64,000 nucleotides of DNA, from assembly GCF_040214835.1 (NCBI RefSeq), contig NZ_CP157874.1, forward strand, positions 1,926,001-1,990,000. The letters are read 5' to 3'. Both the position numbers and the translations under genes were made by a program. The notes beneath the pieces are model-generated. The model did no database searches and was not told the DNA's origin. It saw only the letters and a program-made list of their open reading frames with translations. Source of the DNA: Pseudomonas asiatica (GTDB lineage Bacteria > Pseudomonadota > Gammaproteobacteria > Pseudomonadales > Pseudomonadaceae). Shown here piece by piece: positions 20,533 to 28,585 of this stretch; within the stretch, counting starts at the first letter, position 1; each line of letters begins with the position of its first letter.

Positions 20533-22419
20533 TCAGATCCTGAAGCTGCCTACCAGCTGCTTCAGGCGCCCGGCCTGCTGGGCCAGTTGGTCGCAATGGC
20601 GCAGGGTCTCGTTGAGGTTCTCCACCCCTTGCTGGTTCAGGGCGTTGATCTGGGTGATGTCCAGGTTGAGGCTCTCGACCACGGCGGTCTGCTCTTCGGT
20701 AGCAGTAGCCACCGATTGGTTCATGCCATCGATCTCGCCAATGCGCTGGGTCACGCTGGCCAGGCGCTCGCCGGCCTGGTTGGCCACCTGCACGGTCTGC
20801 TCGCTGGAAACCTGGCTGGTGTTCATGGTGTGCACCGCTTCGCGCGAGCCTACCTGCAGGCTGGTGATCATGCGGTGGATTTCTTCCGCCGATTCCTGGG
20901 TGCGGTGCGCCAGGTTGCGTACCTCGTCGGCCACCACGGCAAAGCCACGGCCGGCCTCACCGGCACGGGCCGCTTCGATGGCGGCGTTCAGCGCCAGCAG
21001 GTTGGTCTGCTGCGAGATGCCCTTGATCACGTCGAGGATCTTGCCGATTTCGTCAGTGCTGGCGTTGAGCGTTTCGATTTGCGCGCAGGACTCGCTGATG
21101 CGCTGCGACAGGGCGGTCATGGCGCTGATCGCTTCTTCGACCACTTCACGGCCACCGTGGGCCTGTTCGCTGGCACCGCTGGCATGCTGCGAGGCATCGG
21201 CGGCGTTGCGGGCGATTTCCTGGGTGGCGGCACCCAGTTCGTTGATCGCTGCGGCCACGCTGTTGGTGCGCATGCTTTGCTCTTCGGAACCGGTGATCGA
21301 CGCATTGGAGGCATTGACCACCTTTTCCGACAGGTCGTGCACCAGGCGGGTTGCCGAGGACACTTCGCTGATCGAGGCATGGATGCGCTCGACGAAGCGG
21401 TTGAACGAAGTGGCCAGTTCGCCGAACTCGTCCTTGTTCTGCACGGTCAGGCGGCGGGTAAGGTCACCTTCGCCCTCGGCGATGTCGCGCATGGCGCGGC
21501 CCATGGTGGTCAGCGGGCTCATCAGCACCGGGATCAGCAGGCCGAGCAGGCCGGCGATGGCCGCCACGGCGATCAGCATGGCGATGATCGCCGAGGTGCG
21601 GAACTGACTGAGCGCGGCGTAGGCCTTGTCCTTGTCGATCGACAGGCCGATGTACCACTGTGCCGACGGCAGGCCGGCCACCGGGGCGAAGGAGATGATG
21701 CGGTCCTGGCCATTGAGGGTGACATCCTGCATGCCGGCGGCGACTTGCAGGTTGCTGCCGGGGTAGATGTCCTTGAGGTTCTTCATCACCTGGTCTTTGT
21801 CGGGGCTGACGATCACCTGGCCATTGCTGTCGGCCAGGAAGGCGTGGCCGATGCCGCCGAAATCGACCGAGTTGATGATCTCGACCAGGGTGTCGAGGGT
21901 GACGTCACCGCCGACCACACCGATCAGCTCGCCATTGCCCTTGCTTTTCACCGGCGTGGCGATGGTGACCATCAGGCCGCCGACAGCACCCTGGTACGGG
22001 GCAGTCAGCACGGTCTGCCCGGCGCTGGCCGCGGCGCCGTACCAAGGGCGCTGACGTGGGTCGTAACCGGCCGGCATCTGTGTATCGGGGCGCTGGGTGA
22101 ACACACCGTTGGCCTGGCCCAGGTAGGTGAACAGGAAATTGCGCGTGTAGGACGGCTGCTCGATCAGCCCGGCCAGGGTGTCGCCGGCACCTTGCTGGGC
22201 GATGTCCTGGGCCAGGTTTTCCAGGACCAGGATGCGCCCGCTCATCCAGTTCTGCACGCTGCTGGCGGTCAGTGCGCCGGACTGCTGCACCGAAGCTTCG
22301 ATGTTCTGGCGAATGGTGTTGCGTTGCAGGTAGTCGTTGTAGAGCGTGAACAGGGCAAATGCCAGGACCACGACGCCGCAGGCGCTGAGCAGGATCTTGT
22401 GGCGAAATTTCAGGTTCAT
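20533..22419 (-). CDS. mcpA: Amino-acid chemoreceptor with dCache domain (McpA type)
   Basis: A 628-residue methyl-accepting chemotaxis protein: membrane segment 9-28, periplasmic dCache sensor to about 275, second membrane segment, HAMP, and the cytoplasmic hairpin with [24 protein letters not shown] tip sequence (here [20 protein letters not shown]). The sensor has the full residue set described for amino-acid-binding dCache domains: Tyr119, Arg124, Trp126, Tyr127 (in YDPRQRPWY), Tyr142 and Asp172. Gene order matches what I recall for KT2440 mcpA (PP_2249), a broad amino-acid receptor. Start ATG 22419 has AGGTC upstream. It sits directly behind the oxidase-ridA-transporter module in convergent orientation. 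Confidence 0.88.
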   Translation of the reverse strand: MNLKFRHKILLSACGVVVLAFALFTLYNDYLQRNTIRQNIEASVQQSGALTASSVQNWMSGRILVLENLAQDIAQQGAGDTLAGLIEQPSYTRNFLFTYLGQANGVFTQRPDTQMPAGYDPRQRPWYGAAASAGQTVLTAPYQGAVGGLMVTIATPVKSKGNGELIGVVGGDVTLDTLVEIINSVDFGGIGHAFLADSNGQVIVSPDKDQVMKNLKDIYPGSNLQVAAGMQDVTLNGQDRIISFAPVAGLPSAQWYIGLSIDKDKAYAALSQFRTSAIIAMLIAVAAIAGLLGLLIPVLMSPLTTMGRAMRDIAEGEGDLTRRLTVQNKDEFGELATSFNRFVERIHASISEVSSATRLVHDLSEKVVNASNASITGSEEQSMRTNSVAAAINELGAATQEIARNAADASQHASGASEQAHGGREVVEEAISAMTALSQRISESCAQIETLNASTDEIGKILDVIKGISQQTNLLALNAAIEAARAGEAGRGFAVVADEVRNLAHRTQESAEEIHRMITSLQVGSREAVHTMNTSQVSSEQTVQVANQAGERLASVTQRIGEIDGMNQSVATATEEQTAVVESLNLDITQINALNQQGVENLNETLRHCDQLAQQAGRLKQLVGSFRI

Positions 22420-22561
22420 GTTTCGAGACCTTGGGCCAATGAGGGGAGGGCGCATCGCGCTCATGACGCATTGCGCAACCTATCGTTCGGGATATCGGCT
22501 CAAGGGGTAAAAGATTGAAGTGCTTACAGAAATTTCTTACGGTCATTTCGACGGACGGCAT

Positions 22562-23440
22562 TCACTGGCTACACAACTGCTCGATCAACAGGCGTGCAGC
22601 CTGCTGCAACGGTTGTTGCTTGCGCCAGAAGATGTGTACCGGCAACTGCAGCTCGTTGCGGGTGTTGCGAAAATCCAGGCGCACCAGTCGCCCGCTGGCC
22701 AGCAGTGGCGCGACCCGCGACAGCGGCAGGTCGCCCCAGCCCAGGCCGGCCTCCACCATCTGCAGGGCGAGGTCGAAGCTGTCGGTTGACCAGTGCGTGG
22801 CGCCTATCAACGGGCGTGGGTCGGCCAGCGGCAGGTCACGGCTGCGCACCAGGATCTGGCGCACCCGGGTCAGGTCTTCGAGGTAGTGGATACGCCCCTC
22901 GCGCAGGGCCGGATGGGCGGGCGACAGGGTGGCCACCAGCGACTCCATGCCGATGTGCTGGAAGCCGCGCCGGGCATCGACCTGCAGCCCGGCAAAGGCC
23001 ACGCAGAGGTCGGCGCGGCCGCTGTCCAGCAGGTGCACGGCCTCTTCCTGCGGGGCGCTGAGCAAGGCGATGTCCAGCAGCGGGTGCCGCTCACCCAGGC
23101 GAGCGATGGCCGCCAGCAGCGGGCGGTGGTCGATGTCCGGCACCACCGCCAGGGTCAGGCTGCTCTCCAGCCCCTGGGACAGCTCCAGGGCATGCACCTG
23201 CAGCAGCCCCAACTGCTCGGCGATCAGCCGGGCATGGGGTTCCAGCGCCATGGCCTGTGCGGTCGGGCGGACTTCCCGCGGGCCGCGCTCGAACAGGGTG
23301 TAGCCCAGTTCGGCCTCGAGGTTGCCGATAGCCATGCTGACGGCCGAGGGCACCCGCTGCAGGGCGCGCGCGGCGGCGGAAAACGAACCGCGGTCGAGCA
23401 CGGCGAGAAACAGCTGGATATTGTCGCTGGAAAAGTTCAT
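22562..23440 (-). CDS. LysR-family regulator
   Basis: A 292-residue LysR-type regulator. The N-terminal winged helix (residues 1-62) has FLAVLDRGSFSAAARALQRV and PSAVSMAIGNLEAELGYTLF, and residues 90-290 form the periplasmic-binding-like effector domain. It is divergent from a PACE efflux gene, the same arrangement as AceR and AceI in Acinetobacter, so it most likely activates that pump in response to a cationic or amine ligand. A perfect 7-bp inverted repeat lies 10-28 bp upstream of its start and could serve autoregulation. Confidence 0.9.
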   Translation of the reverse strand: MNFSSDNIQLFLAVLDRGSFSAAARALQRVPSAVSMAIGNLEAELGYTLFERGPREVRPTAQAMALEPHARLIAEQLGLLQVHALELSQGLESSLTLAVVPDIDHRPLLAAIARLGERHPLLDIALLSAPQEEAVHLLDSGRADLCVAFAGLQVDARRGFQHIGMESLVATLSPAHPALREGRIHYLEDLTRVRQILVRSRDLPLADPRPLIGATHWSTDSFDLALQMVEAGLGWGDLPLSRVAPLLASGRLVRLDFRNTRNELQLPVHIFWRKQQPLQQAARLLIEQLCSQ

Positions 23441-23449
23441 GGCAGCCTC

Positions 23450-23468
23450 CTGTCAGTAGATCTGACAG
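23450..23468. promoter_or_regulatory. CTGTCAG-N5-CTGACAG inverted repeat, likely LysR site
   Basis: A perfect 7-bp inverted repeat with a 5-bp spacer, 10 bp upstream of the lysR start. Half-sites GCTGAC and CTGTCA recur within the next 20 bp toward the PACE gene, as expected for recognition and activation sites of a LysR protein. Confidence 0.6.
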
Positions 23469-23542
23469 CTGCTGACTTTTGCTGTCAAGCATGATGAAGC
23501 ATGATCGCGCCCCATCGCTTTTGTCATTGGAGGTAACCCCGG

Positions 23543-23971
23543 GTGCAGGGACTCAAACGCAAACTGGTCTACGTGACTTTCTATGAACTGATCGGGCTGT
23601 GCATGTCGACCCTCGGGCTGGCCTACCTGTCGGACACCCAGGCATCGCATACCGGGCCTCTGGCGGTGATGATCACCACCATCGCCATGCTCTGGAACCT
23701 GATCTACAACACCCTGTTCGAGTGGTGGGAGAGTCGCCAGGCCACGCGCGGGCGCAGTGTGGCACGGCGGGTGGCGCATGCCATCGGCTTCCAGCTGACC
23801 CTGGTGGTGTACCTGATCCCGCTGATTGCCTGGTGGCTGGACATGACATTGCTGGAGGCGTTGCTGGTGGATATGGCGTTCATCGTGCTGGTGCCGTGCT
23901 ACACCTTTGCCTACAACTGGGCGTTCGACCGGATCTTTGGCTTGCCCAGTTCTGCGTTGGTTACGGCCTGA
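23543..23971 (+). CDS. PACE-family multidrug efflux protein
   Basis: A 142-residue inner-membrane protein made of two bacterial transmembrane pair repeats, four helices in all. Helix 1 has KRKLVYVTFYELIGL with the membrane Glu (residue 15) that is essential in AceI. Helix 2 carries WNLIYNTLFEWWE, and helix 4 FIVLVPCYTFAYNWAFDRIF. PACE pumps export chlorhexidine, other biocides and short-chain diamines by proton antiport. Translation starts at GTG 23543, with GGAGGT 9 bp upstream. Divergent from a LysR gene that probably controls it. Confidence 0.9.
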   Translation: MQGLKRKLVYVTFYELIGLCMSTLGLAYLSDTQASHTGPLAVMITTIAMLWNLIYNTLFEWWESRQATRGRSVARRVAHAIGFQLTLVVYLIPLIAWWLDMTLLEALLVDMAFIVLVPCYTFAYNWAFDRIFGLPSSALVTA

Positions 23972-23985
23972 CACGTTACCTGTGG

Positions 23986-24083
23986 TGGCCTCTTCGCGGG
24001 TAAACCCGCTCCCACAGGGATATCACAGGCCTTGAAGGCAGTGGGCGACCCTGTGGGAGCGGGTTTACCCGCGAAGAGGCCGG
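23986..24083. repeat. REP pair, CCTCTTCGCGGGTAAACCCG family
   Basis: GGCCTCTTCGCGGGTAAACC plus CGCTCCCACAGG, a spacer, then the inverse. This is the well known P. putida REP sequence. The spacer starts GATATCACAGGCCTTGA, the same as in the REP at 32138, which has different arms. Confidence 0.92.
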
Positions 24084-24095
24084 AACAGTCAACCA

Positions 24096-25157
24096 CTAAG
24101 GCGGCAGGCGTATGATCAAAGGCTCCTGTTGCTGCTTCACCTGCTGCTCGACCGGTTGTTCCGCCGGGCGCGGCGCACTGGCCAGCAAGCTGTCCTCGAC
24201 CTGCCCCGACAGGTAGTACACCCCCGACATGGCCCCGCTCTGGCGGTTCTCCATCAGCTCCTGCCATTCCTGGTTCAGCGCCACGTTGAGGATCACCCGC
24301 AACTGCTCGACCATCTGCGGGTGTTCGCGGTCATGGGTCATCATCCCGTAACCGGCCGCCGCAATCGAAATCATCGCCCCCGCCACCTTGCCCACCGCCG
24401 ACGCCACGGCACTGGCGATGCCGCGCGGGGCCAGGGTGGCGCCGAGCTTTTCGCTGGCCTGGTTGGCCACCGAGTTCAGCCCGACATCGGTCTTCCCGGG
24501 GCCTTTGCTGGCCTGCTGGTGCAGGTGCTGGCGCATGGCTTGCCAGGCCGGTTGCTGGGCCAGCGACTTGGCCCGTAGCAGTTGGTACAGGCTGGCATTG
24601 CGCGCATCCGGCGGCCCCAGGGCGATGGCAGGAATGCGGTTGAGGCGCTGGCTGAACTGTTCGGGGGGCGCGTTGTAGCGGCTGATGATGGCCGGCAGCT
24701 GCTGGCCGAGCAGTTGCAGGTACAGCTCGCTGGCACGGTCGCGGATGCCTTCGGGGTTGATCTGCTCGGCCACCGGTTCGATCACCCGCTTGTGGTACTG
24801 CTCCTGCAGGTACAGCGCCAGGCGCTTTTCCGCGGGCTCCCGGCCTTCACCGCTGTCGATCTTGTACCAGGCCACCTTGAGGGTCAGCCACTGCTGGGTC
24901 CAGTAGCCGGTGAACCAGGGGATGAAGTCGCTTTCGGTGCGCTGCTGCACCTGTTCCTTCCACACTCGCATGGAGCGCCGGGCATAGTCGTTGGCCGAGC
25001 TGGCGGCGCCGACCGAGGCTTCGATCAGTTCCTGGTCGATGCGTTGCCAGGCGGCGGGGGTGAGCACCACCGGTGGTGGCGGGACAGGTGGGGGCTTGCC
25101 TGCGCAGCCGGCCAGGGCCAGCAGCAGGCACAGCAGCAGGAGGACTCGAGTGCTCAC
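24096..25157 (-). CDS. Uncharacterised lipoprotein
   Basis: A 353-residue protein with a lipoprotein signal: STRVLLLLCLLLALAGCAG with lipobox LAGC (Cys17) followed by a Pro-rich linker (KPPPVPPPPVV). The mature part is largely helical; near residue 250 a Gly/Ala-rich hydrophobic stretch (ASAVASAVGKVAGAMISIAA) could insert in a membrane. The C-terminus is Gln/Glu-rich. The GTG at 25157 with GGGAGG upstream places the signal at the start. I do not recognise a family. REP pairs lie on both sides, so it is probably monocistronic. Confidence 0.75.
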   Translation of the reverse strand: MSTRVLLLLCLLLALAGCAGKPPPVPPPPVVLTPAAWQRIDQELIEASVGAASSANDYARRSMRVWKEQVQQRTESDFIPWFTGYWTQQWLTLKVAWYKIDSGEGREPAEKRLALYLQEQYHKRVIEPVAEQINPEGIRDRASELYLQLLGQQLPAIISRYNAPPEQFSQRLNRIPAIALGPPDARNASLYQLLRAKSLAQQPAWQAMRQHLHQQASKGPGKTDVGLNSVANQASEKLGATLAPRGIASAVASAVGKVAGAMISIAAAGYGMMTHDREHPQMVEQLRVILNVALNQEWQELMENRQSGAMSGVYYLSGQVEDSLLASAPRPAEQPVEQQVKQQQEPLIIRLPP

Positions 25158-25261
25158 GCAACCGCCTCCCTGATAGAGGCTGGGGTGGTTCTCGGAGTAT
25201 AGGGTGGGGAGTGAAGGGCTGCCGTGCAGCCCATCGGCCATCGCCCGGCCAACGCGATCCA

Positions 25262-25374
25262 TGTAGGAGCGGCCTTGTGTCGCGAAAGGGCCGCAAAGCG
25301 GCCCCGGCAATTTCTGCAGCACAAATCCTGGGGCCGCTTCGCGCCCCATCGCGACACAAGGCCGCTCCTACAAG
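25262..25374. repeat. REP pair, GCGGCCTTGTGTCGCGA family
   Basis: TGTAGGAGCGGCCTTGTGTC arms in inverted orientation around GGGCCGCAAAGCGGCCCC and GGGGCCGCTTCGCGCCCC hairpins. Confidence 0.88.
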
Positions 25375-25395
25375 GGGGGCGTCAGCTTGAATCGG

Positions 25396-26064
25396 TCATT
25401 CCAGGTCGAGCTTTTCTTCCAGGCGGTCGAGATGCTTGTGCATCAGCCCCAGCGCCGCCTCGGCATCGCCGTGCTCCACGGCATCGATGATCGCCGCATG
25501 TTCCTGCCACGCGCAGTGGTCGCAGCATGGCGACTCGTAGCGGGCGATGATCAGCGAGGTCATCGGCACCAGGCCGTTGAGGAACCGTGCCAGTGGCGCA
25601 TTGGCGGCCACCTGCGCCAGTTTCAGGTGAAACTCGCCGCCCAGGCGGATCGCCGCACAACGCTCGCCGTTCTCATGGTGCTGGCGCTCGCGCTCCACCA
25701 GTTGTCGTAACTGGCGAATCTGTACCGGCCGGGCGCGTTGCGCGGCCAGGGTGATCAGCGTGGTTTCGGCCAGGCGCCGGGCGCTGAGCACCTGGCGTGC
25801 CTGCTCCGGGTCGGGCGCGGCCAGATGCGCAGTGTGGCTGGGGCGCTGCACCACCACCTGCTGGTCGGACAGGCGCCCGAGCACGCGGCGGATCACTGTA
25901 CGGCTGACGCCAAAGGCATGGCCCAGCGCCTGTTCGGGCAACAGGCTGCCAGGTGGCAGGCGCTGTTCGAGAATGGCATCGAACAGCCGCGGGTAGATCT
26001 GCTCGGCCGACAGGCGGGTTTCGCCGGCCGCGAGCAGGGCCGGCAAGTGAGGGGCGGCGTTCAT
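25396..26064 (-). CDS. GntR-family regulator (FCD type), distal copy
   Basis: A 222-residue regulator. Residues 18-85 form the winged helix (LFDAILEQRLPPGSLLPEQA, then FGVSRTVIRRVLGRLSDQQV). Residues 95-215 are an all-helical FCD effector domain with the His residues typical of metal-dependent ligand binding (EFHLKL, HAAIIDAVEHGD). It is the third gene behind a DctA-like transporter, 16 bp after another GntR gene. FCD regulators bind carboxylic acids or amino acids, in line with dicarboxylate uptake. Confidence 0.87.
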   Translation of the reverse strand: MNAAPHLPALLAAGETRLSAEQIYPRLFDAILEQRLPPGSLLPEQALGHAFGVSRTVIRRVLGRLSDQQVVVQRPSHTAHLAAPDPEQARQVLSARRLAETTLITLAAQRARPVQIRQLRQLVERERQHHENGERCAAIRLGGEFHLKLAQVAANAPLARFLNGLVPMTSLIIARYESPCCDHCAWQEHAAIIDAVEHGDAEAALGLMHKHLDRLEEKLDLE

Positions 26065-26080
26065 GGTCGCTCTCCTGGGG

Positions 26081-26785
26081 TCATGGATGCGGGTGTTCGT
26101 CCGGGATGTTCAACGGGATGCCCATGCGCAACCCTTCGGCCAGGATGTGCTGGCGCATCTGGGCACTGGCCTGGGCGCTGCTGCGCTCACGTATGGCGCG
26201 CACCACCGCTTCGTTTTCCTTCAGCCGCGCGGCCAGGTGCTCTGGCGAATTGCGCAGCATGTCGGCGCTCTGCTTTAGGGCATTGCCGGTCTGTTGCACC
26301 ACGCTCTGGAAGATCGGGTTGGTGGTCAGGGCGAACAGCGCTTCATGGAAGGCGATGTAGGCCCTGACGCCGGCTTCGCTGTCATCGGCCTCCAGCGCTT
26401 CACGCATGTCCATCAGGGTCAGGCGCAGCTGGCCGATGTCCTGGCTGTTGGCCGACTGCGCCACCAGGCCGACGATGAAGGGCTCGAGGGTGTAGCGCAG
26501 CTCCAGCACGTCGGCCAGGCTGGCTGCGGCGCTGGTGTCCACGCCCGGTTCCTGGGCGGCGGCATCGGCATCCAGCACCAGCACGCCCTTGCCCGGCAGC
26601 GAACGCACCAGGCCCAGGGTTTCCAGCACGGTTACCGCTTCGCGCAGGCTGGGGCGGCTGATACCCAGTTGTTCGGCCAGCTCGCGCTGGCCTGGCAGCA
26701 TGTCGCCTGTACGCCATTGGCCTCGGGCGAGGGCCTGGCGCAGTTTTTCCACCACTGAGTTGACGACGGTAGATGAGCTGATCAC
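26081..26785 (-). CDS. GntR-family regulator (FadR/FCD type), proximal copy
   Basis: A 234-residue regulator with an N-terminal winged helix (LRQALARGQWRTGDMLPGQR, then LGISRPSLREAVTVLETLGL) and a FCD domain (about 90-225) containing the metal-site pattern FHEALFALTTNP and RQHILAEG. It lies 44 bp behind the DctA-like gene and 16 bp before a second GntR gene, same strand. It probably controls the transporter through the TGGYCTTACCGG repeats upstream. Two adjacent paralogues of one family in one operon are unusual; they may respond to different ligands. Confidence 0.88.
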   Translation of the reverse strand: MISSSTVVNSVVEKLRQALARGQWRTGDMLPGQRELAEQLGISRPSLREAVTVLETLGLVRSLPGKGVLVLDADAAAQEPGVDTSAAASLADVLELRYTLEPFIVGLVAQSANSQDIGQLRLTLMDMREALEADDSEAGVRAYIAFHEALFALTTNPIFQSVVQQTGNALKQSADMLRNSPEHLAARLKENEAVVRAIRERSSAQASAQMRQHILAEGLRMGIPLNIPDEHPHP

Positions 26786-26829
26786 GGTTCGCTCCTGGAA
26801 GGGCCGGCATCAGTGCCGGCCACGTTCGC

Positions 26830-28140
26830 TCAGAATTCCTGTTGATGGGGGTTGGGCTGCTTGCGTGGCGTGGGGGCGAAGCCGGGTTTGCCGTCGAGCA
26901 CGTTGTGCGCGCGTTCCAGGTCGATGTCCTTCTCCCAGCGGGCGATGGCCACGGTGGCCACGCAGTTGCCGATCAGGTTGGTCAGCGCCCGGCCGATGCC
27001 CATGAACCAGTCCACCGCCAGTACCAGTACCAGGCCGACCACCGGGATCGCCGGCACGGCGGTCAGGGTAGCGGCAAGGATCACCAGCGCCGAGCCTGGG
27101 ATGCCGTGAGCGCCCTTGGAAGTCACCAGCGATACCAGCAGGATGGTCAGCAGGTCGGTCATTGCCAGTGGCGTGCCGGTGGCGTTGGCAATGAACACGA
27201 TGGCCAGGGTCAGGTAGATGGAGAAACCATCGAGGTTGAACGAATAGCCGGTGGGGATCACCAGGCCGACGGTGGAGCTGCCGATGCCCAGGTGCTCGAG
27301 CTTGCGCATGATCTGTGGCAGTACGGCATCGGACGAGGCGGTGCCCAGCACGATGGTCAGCTCTTCACGCAGGTACTTGATCAGTGGCAGCAGCTTAAGG
27401 CCCGACAGGCGCATGACCGTGCCCAGCACGATCAGTACGAAGCCGGCACAGGTCAGGTAGAACAGCGCCACCAGCCCGCCCAGGTGTTGCAGCGATTCCA
27501 GGCCGTACTTGCTGGTGGTGAAGGCGATGGCACCGAACACGCCGATCGGTGCCAGGCGCACGATCATGCCCATGATGCGGAAGATCACGTGGCTCAGTTC
27601 GTTGATCAGCCGCGAGATGCCGGCTGCCGAGTCACCTACCAGGTTCAGCGCGCTACCGAACAGTACCGAGAACAGCAGCACCTGGAGGATGTTGTTGTCG
27701 GCGAAGGCGCCGATCACCGAGGTGGGGATCAGGTCCATGAAGAACGCCGTGGCACCGTGGATGTGCTGGCCGCGCTCGGCCAGGCTGCTGGCGTCGGCGC
27801 TGGACAGTTGGTCCAGGTGGATGTTGGCGCCGCTGCCGATGCCGCTGGTGAAGGCGAACACCAGGCCGATCACCAGCGCCAGGGTGGTCAGCACTTCGAA
27901 GTAGATCACCGACTTCAGGCCGATGCGCCCGACCTTTTTCAGGTCGCCGGCGCCCGAGATACCGCTGACCACCACGCAGAACACGATCAGGCCGATGAGC
28001 ATCTTGATCAGCTTGATGAAGCCGTCGCCAAGGGGTTTGAGTTGCAGGGAAAGGTCGGGGAAGCTGAGACCGCAGGCGATGCCGAGGGCAAGGCCGAGCA
28101 CGACTTGAAGGAAGATCGAACGCGAGCACCATTTGAGCAT
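26830..28140 (-). CDS. dctA: DctA-like C4-dicarboxylate/proton symporter
   Basis: A 436-residue member of the dicarboxylate/amino acid:cation symporter family. Landmarks agree with DctA: LKPLGDGFIKLIKMLIGLIV near residue 40, the HP1 loop before KYLREELTIVLGTASSDAVL, the substrate-site motif VIPTGYSFNLDGFSIYLTLA near 310, and VTSKGAHGIPGSALVILAAT near 345. It imports succinate, malate, fumarate or a related acid. The start at 28140 is set by family length; a GTG 14 codons upstream is possible. It may be a paralogue of the main DctA, since it is clustered with two GntR genes and not with DctBD. Confidence 0.85.
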   Translation of the reverse strand: MLKWCSRSIFLQVVLGLALGIACGLSFPDLSLQLKPLGDGFIKLIKMLIGLIVFCVVVSGISGAGDLKKVGRIGLKSVIYFEVLTTLALVIGLVFAFTSGIGSGANIHLDQLSSADASSLAERGQHIHGATAFFMDLIPTSVIGAFADNNILQVLLFSVLFGSALNLVGDSAAGISRLINELSHVIFRIMGMIVRLAPIGVFGAIAFTTSKYGLESLQHLGGLVALFYLTCAGFVLIVLGTVMRLSGLKLLPLIKYLREELTIVLGTASSDAVLPQIMRKLEHLGIGSSTVGLVIPTGYSFNLDGFSIYLTLAIVFIANATGTPLAMTDLLTILLVSLVTSKGAHGIPGSALVILAATLTAVPAIPVVGLVLVLAVDWFMGIGRALTNLIGNCVATVAIARWEKDIDLERAHNVLDGKPGFAPTPRKQPNPHQQEF

Positions 28141-28212
28141 GGGAGGGATCTCTGATCGGTGTCCTTGCTTCGGTAGCCGCACGGGGCGAAAGAGCGCAGG
28201 ACTTAATTATTG

Positions 28213-28299
28213 TGGTCTTACCGGTTTGTTCAGCGCGAAGCCATGAAAGCGCGAAAAATCCGACTTTGCAAGGTTTTTTGGCCTTACCGGTCTGACCAG
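28213..28299. promoter_or_regulatory. Paired TGGYCTTACCGGTYTG sites upstream of dctA-like gene
   Basis: TGGTCTTACCGGTTTG at 28213-28228 and TGGCCTTACCGGTCTG at 28279-28294, the second running into GGTCTGACCAG. Both fit the TGGT-N3-ACC operator pattern of FadR-type GntR proteins. The copies are 66 bp apart start to start, about 75 and 140 bp upstream of the transporter start. The rest of the gap 28141-28585 has no convincing gene. Confidence 0.5.
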
Positions 28300-28585
28300 T
28301 TGTGGGGCAATCCAGCCTGCCTCGCTCTAATTCGGTGCGTCTGGTTGATCGGGCCGCAGTGCGGCCGTTCGCAGGTGAATCGCAGCGGCGAACCGCGTGC
28401 GCACATGAATCAGATCAGGCTTTGGCCAGTGCCTCGGGCACCGTAGCAATCAGCTTGCCAAGCGCCATGCCGACTTCAATATTTTCGATAACGCCATGAT
28501 TCATAAGGGTTATTTGCATTATGCGGGTGACCTCGTAGAATCCGCGCCCTCGTGGAGCGCTTCAACCGCCAAGGCAGGATGCTTT

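Noticed and set aside
28415..28504. A 29-codon minus-strand frame, MNHGVIENIEVGMALGKLIA and a few more residues
   Set aside because: The composition looks protein-like, but there is no ribosome site and no recognisable family; it could be a gene remnant. Conservation in relatives would be needed to call it.
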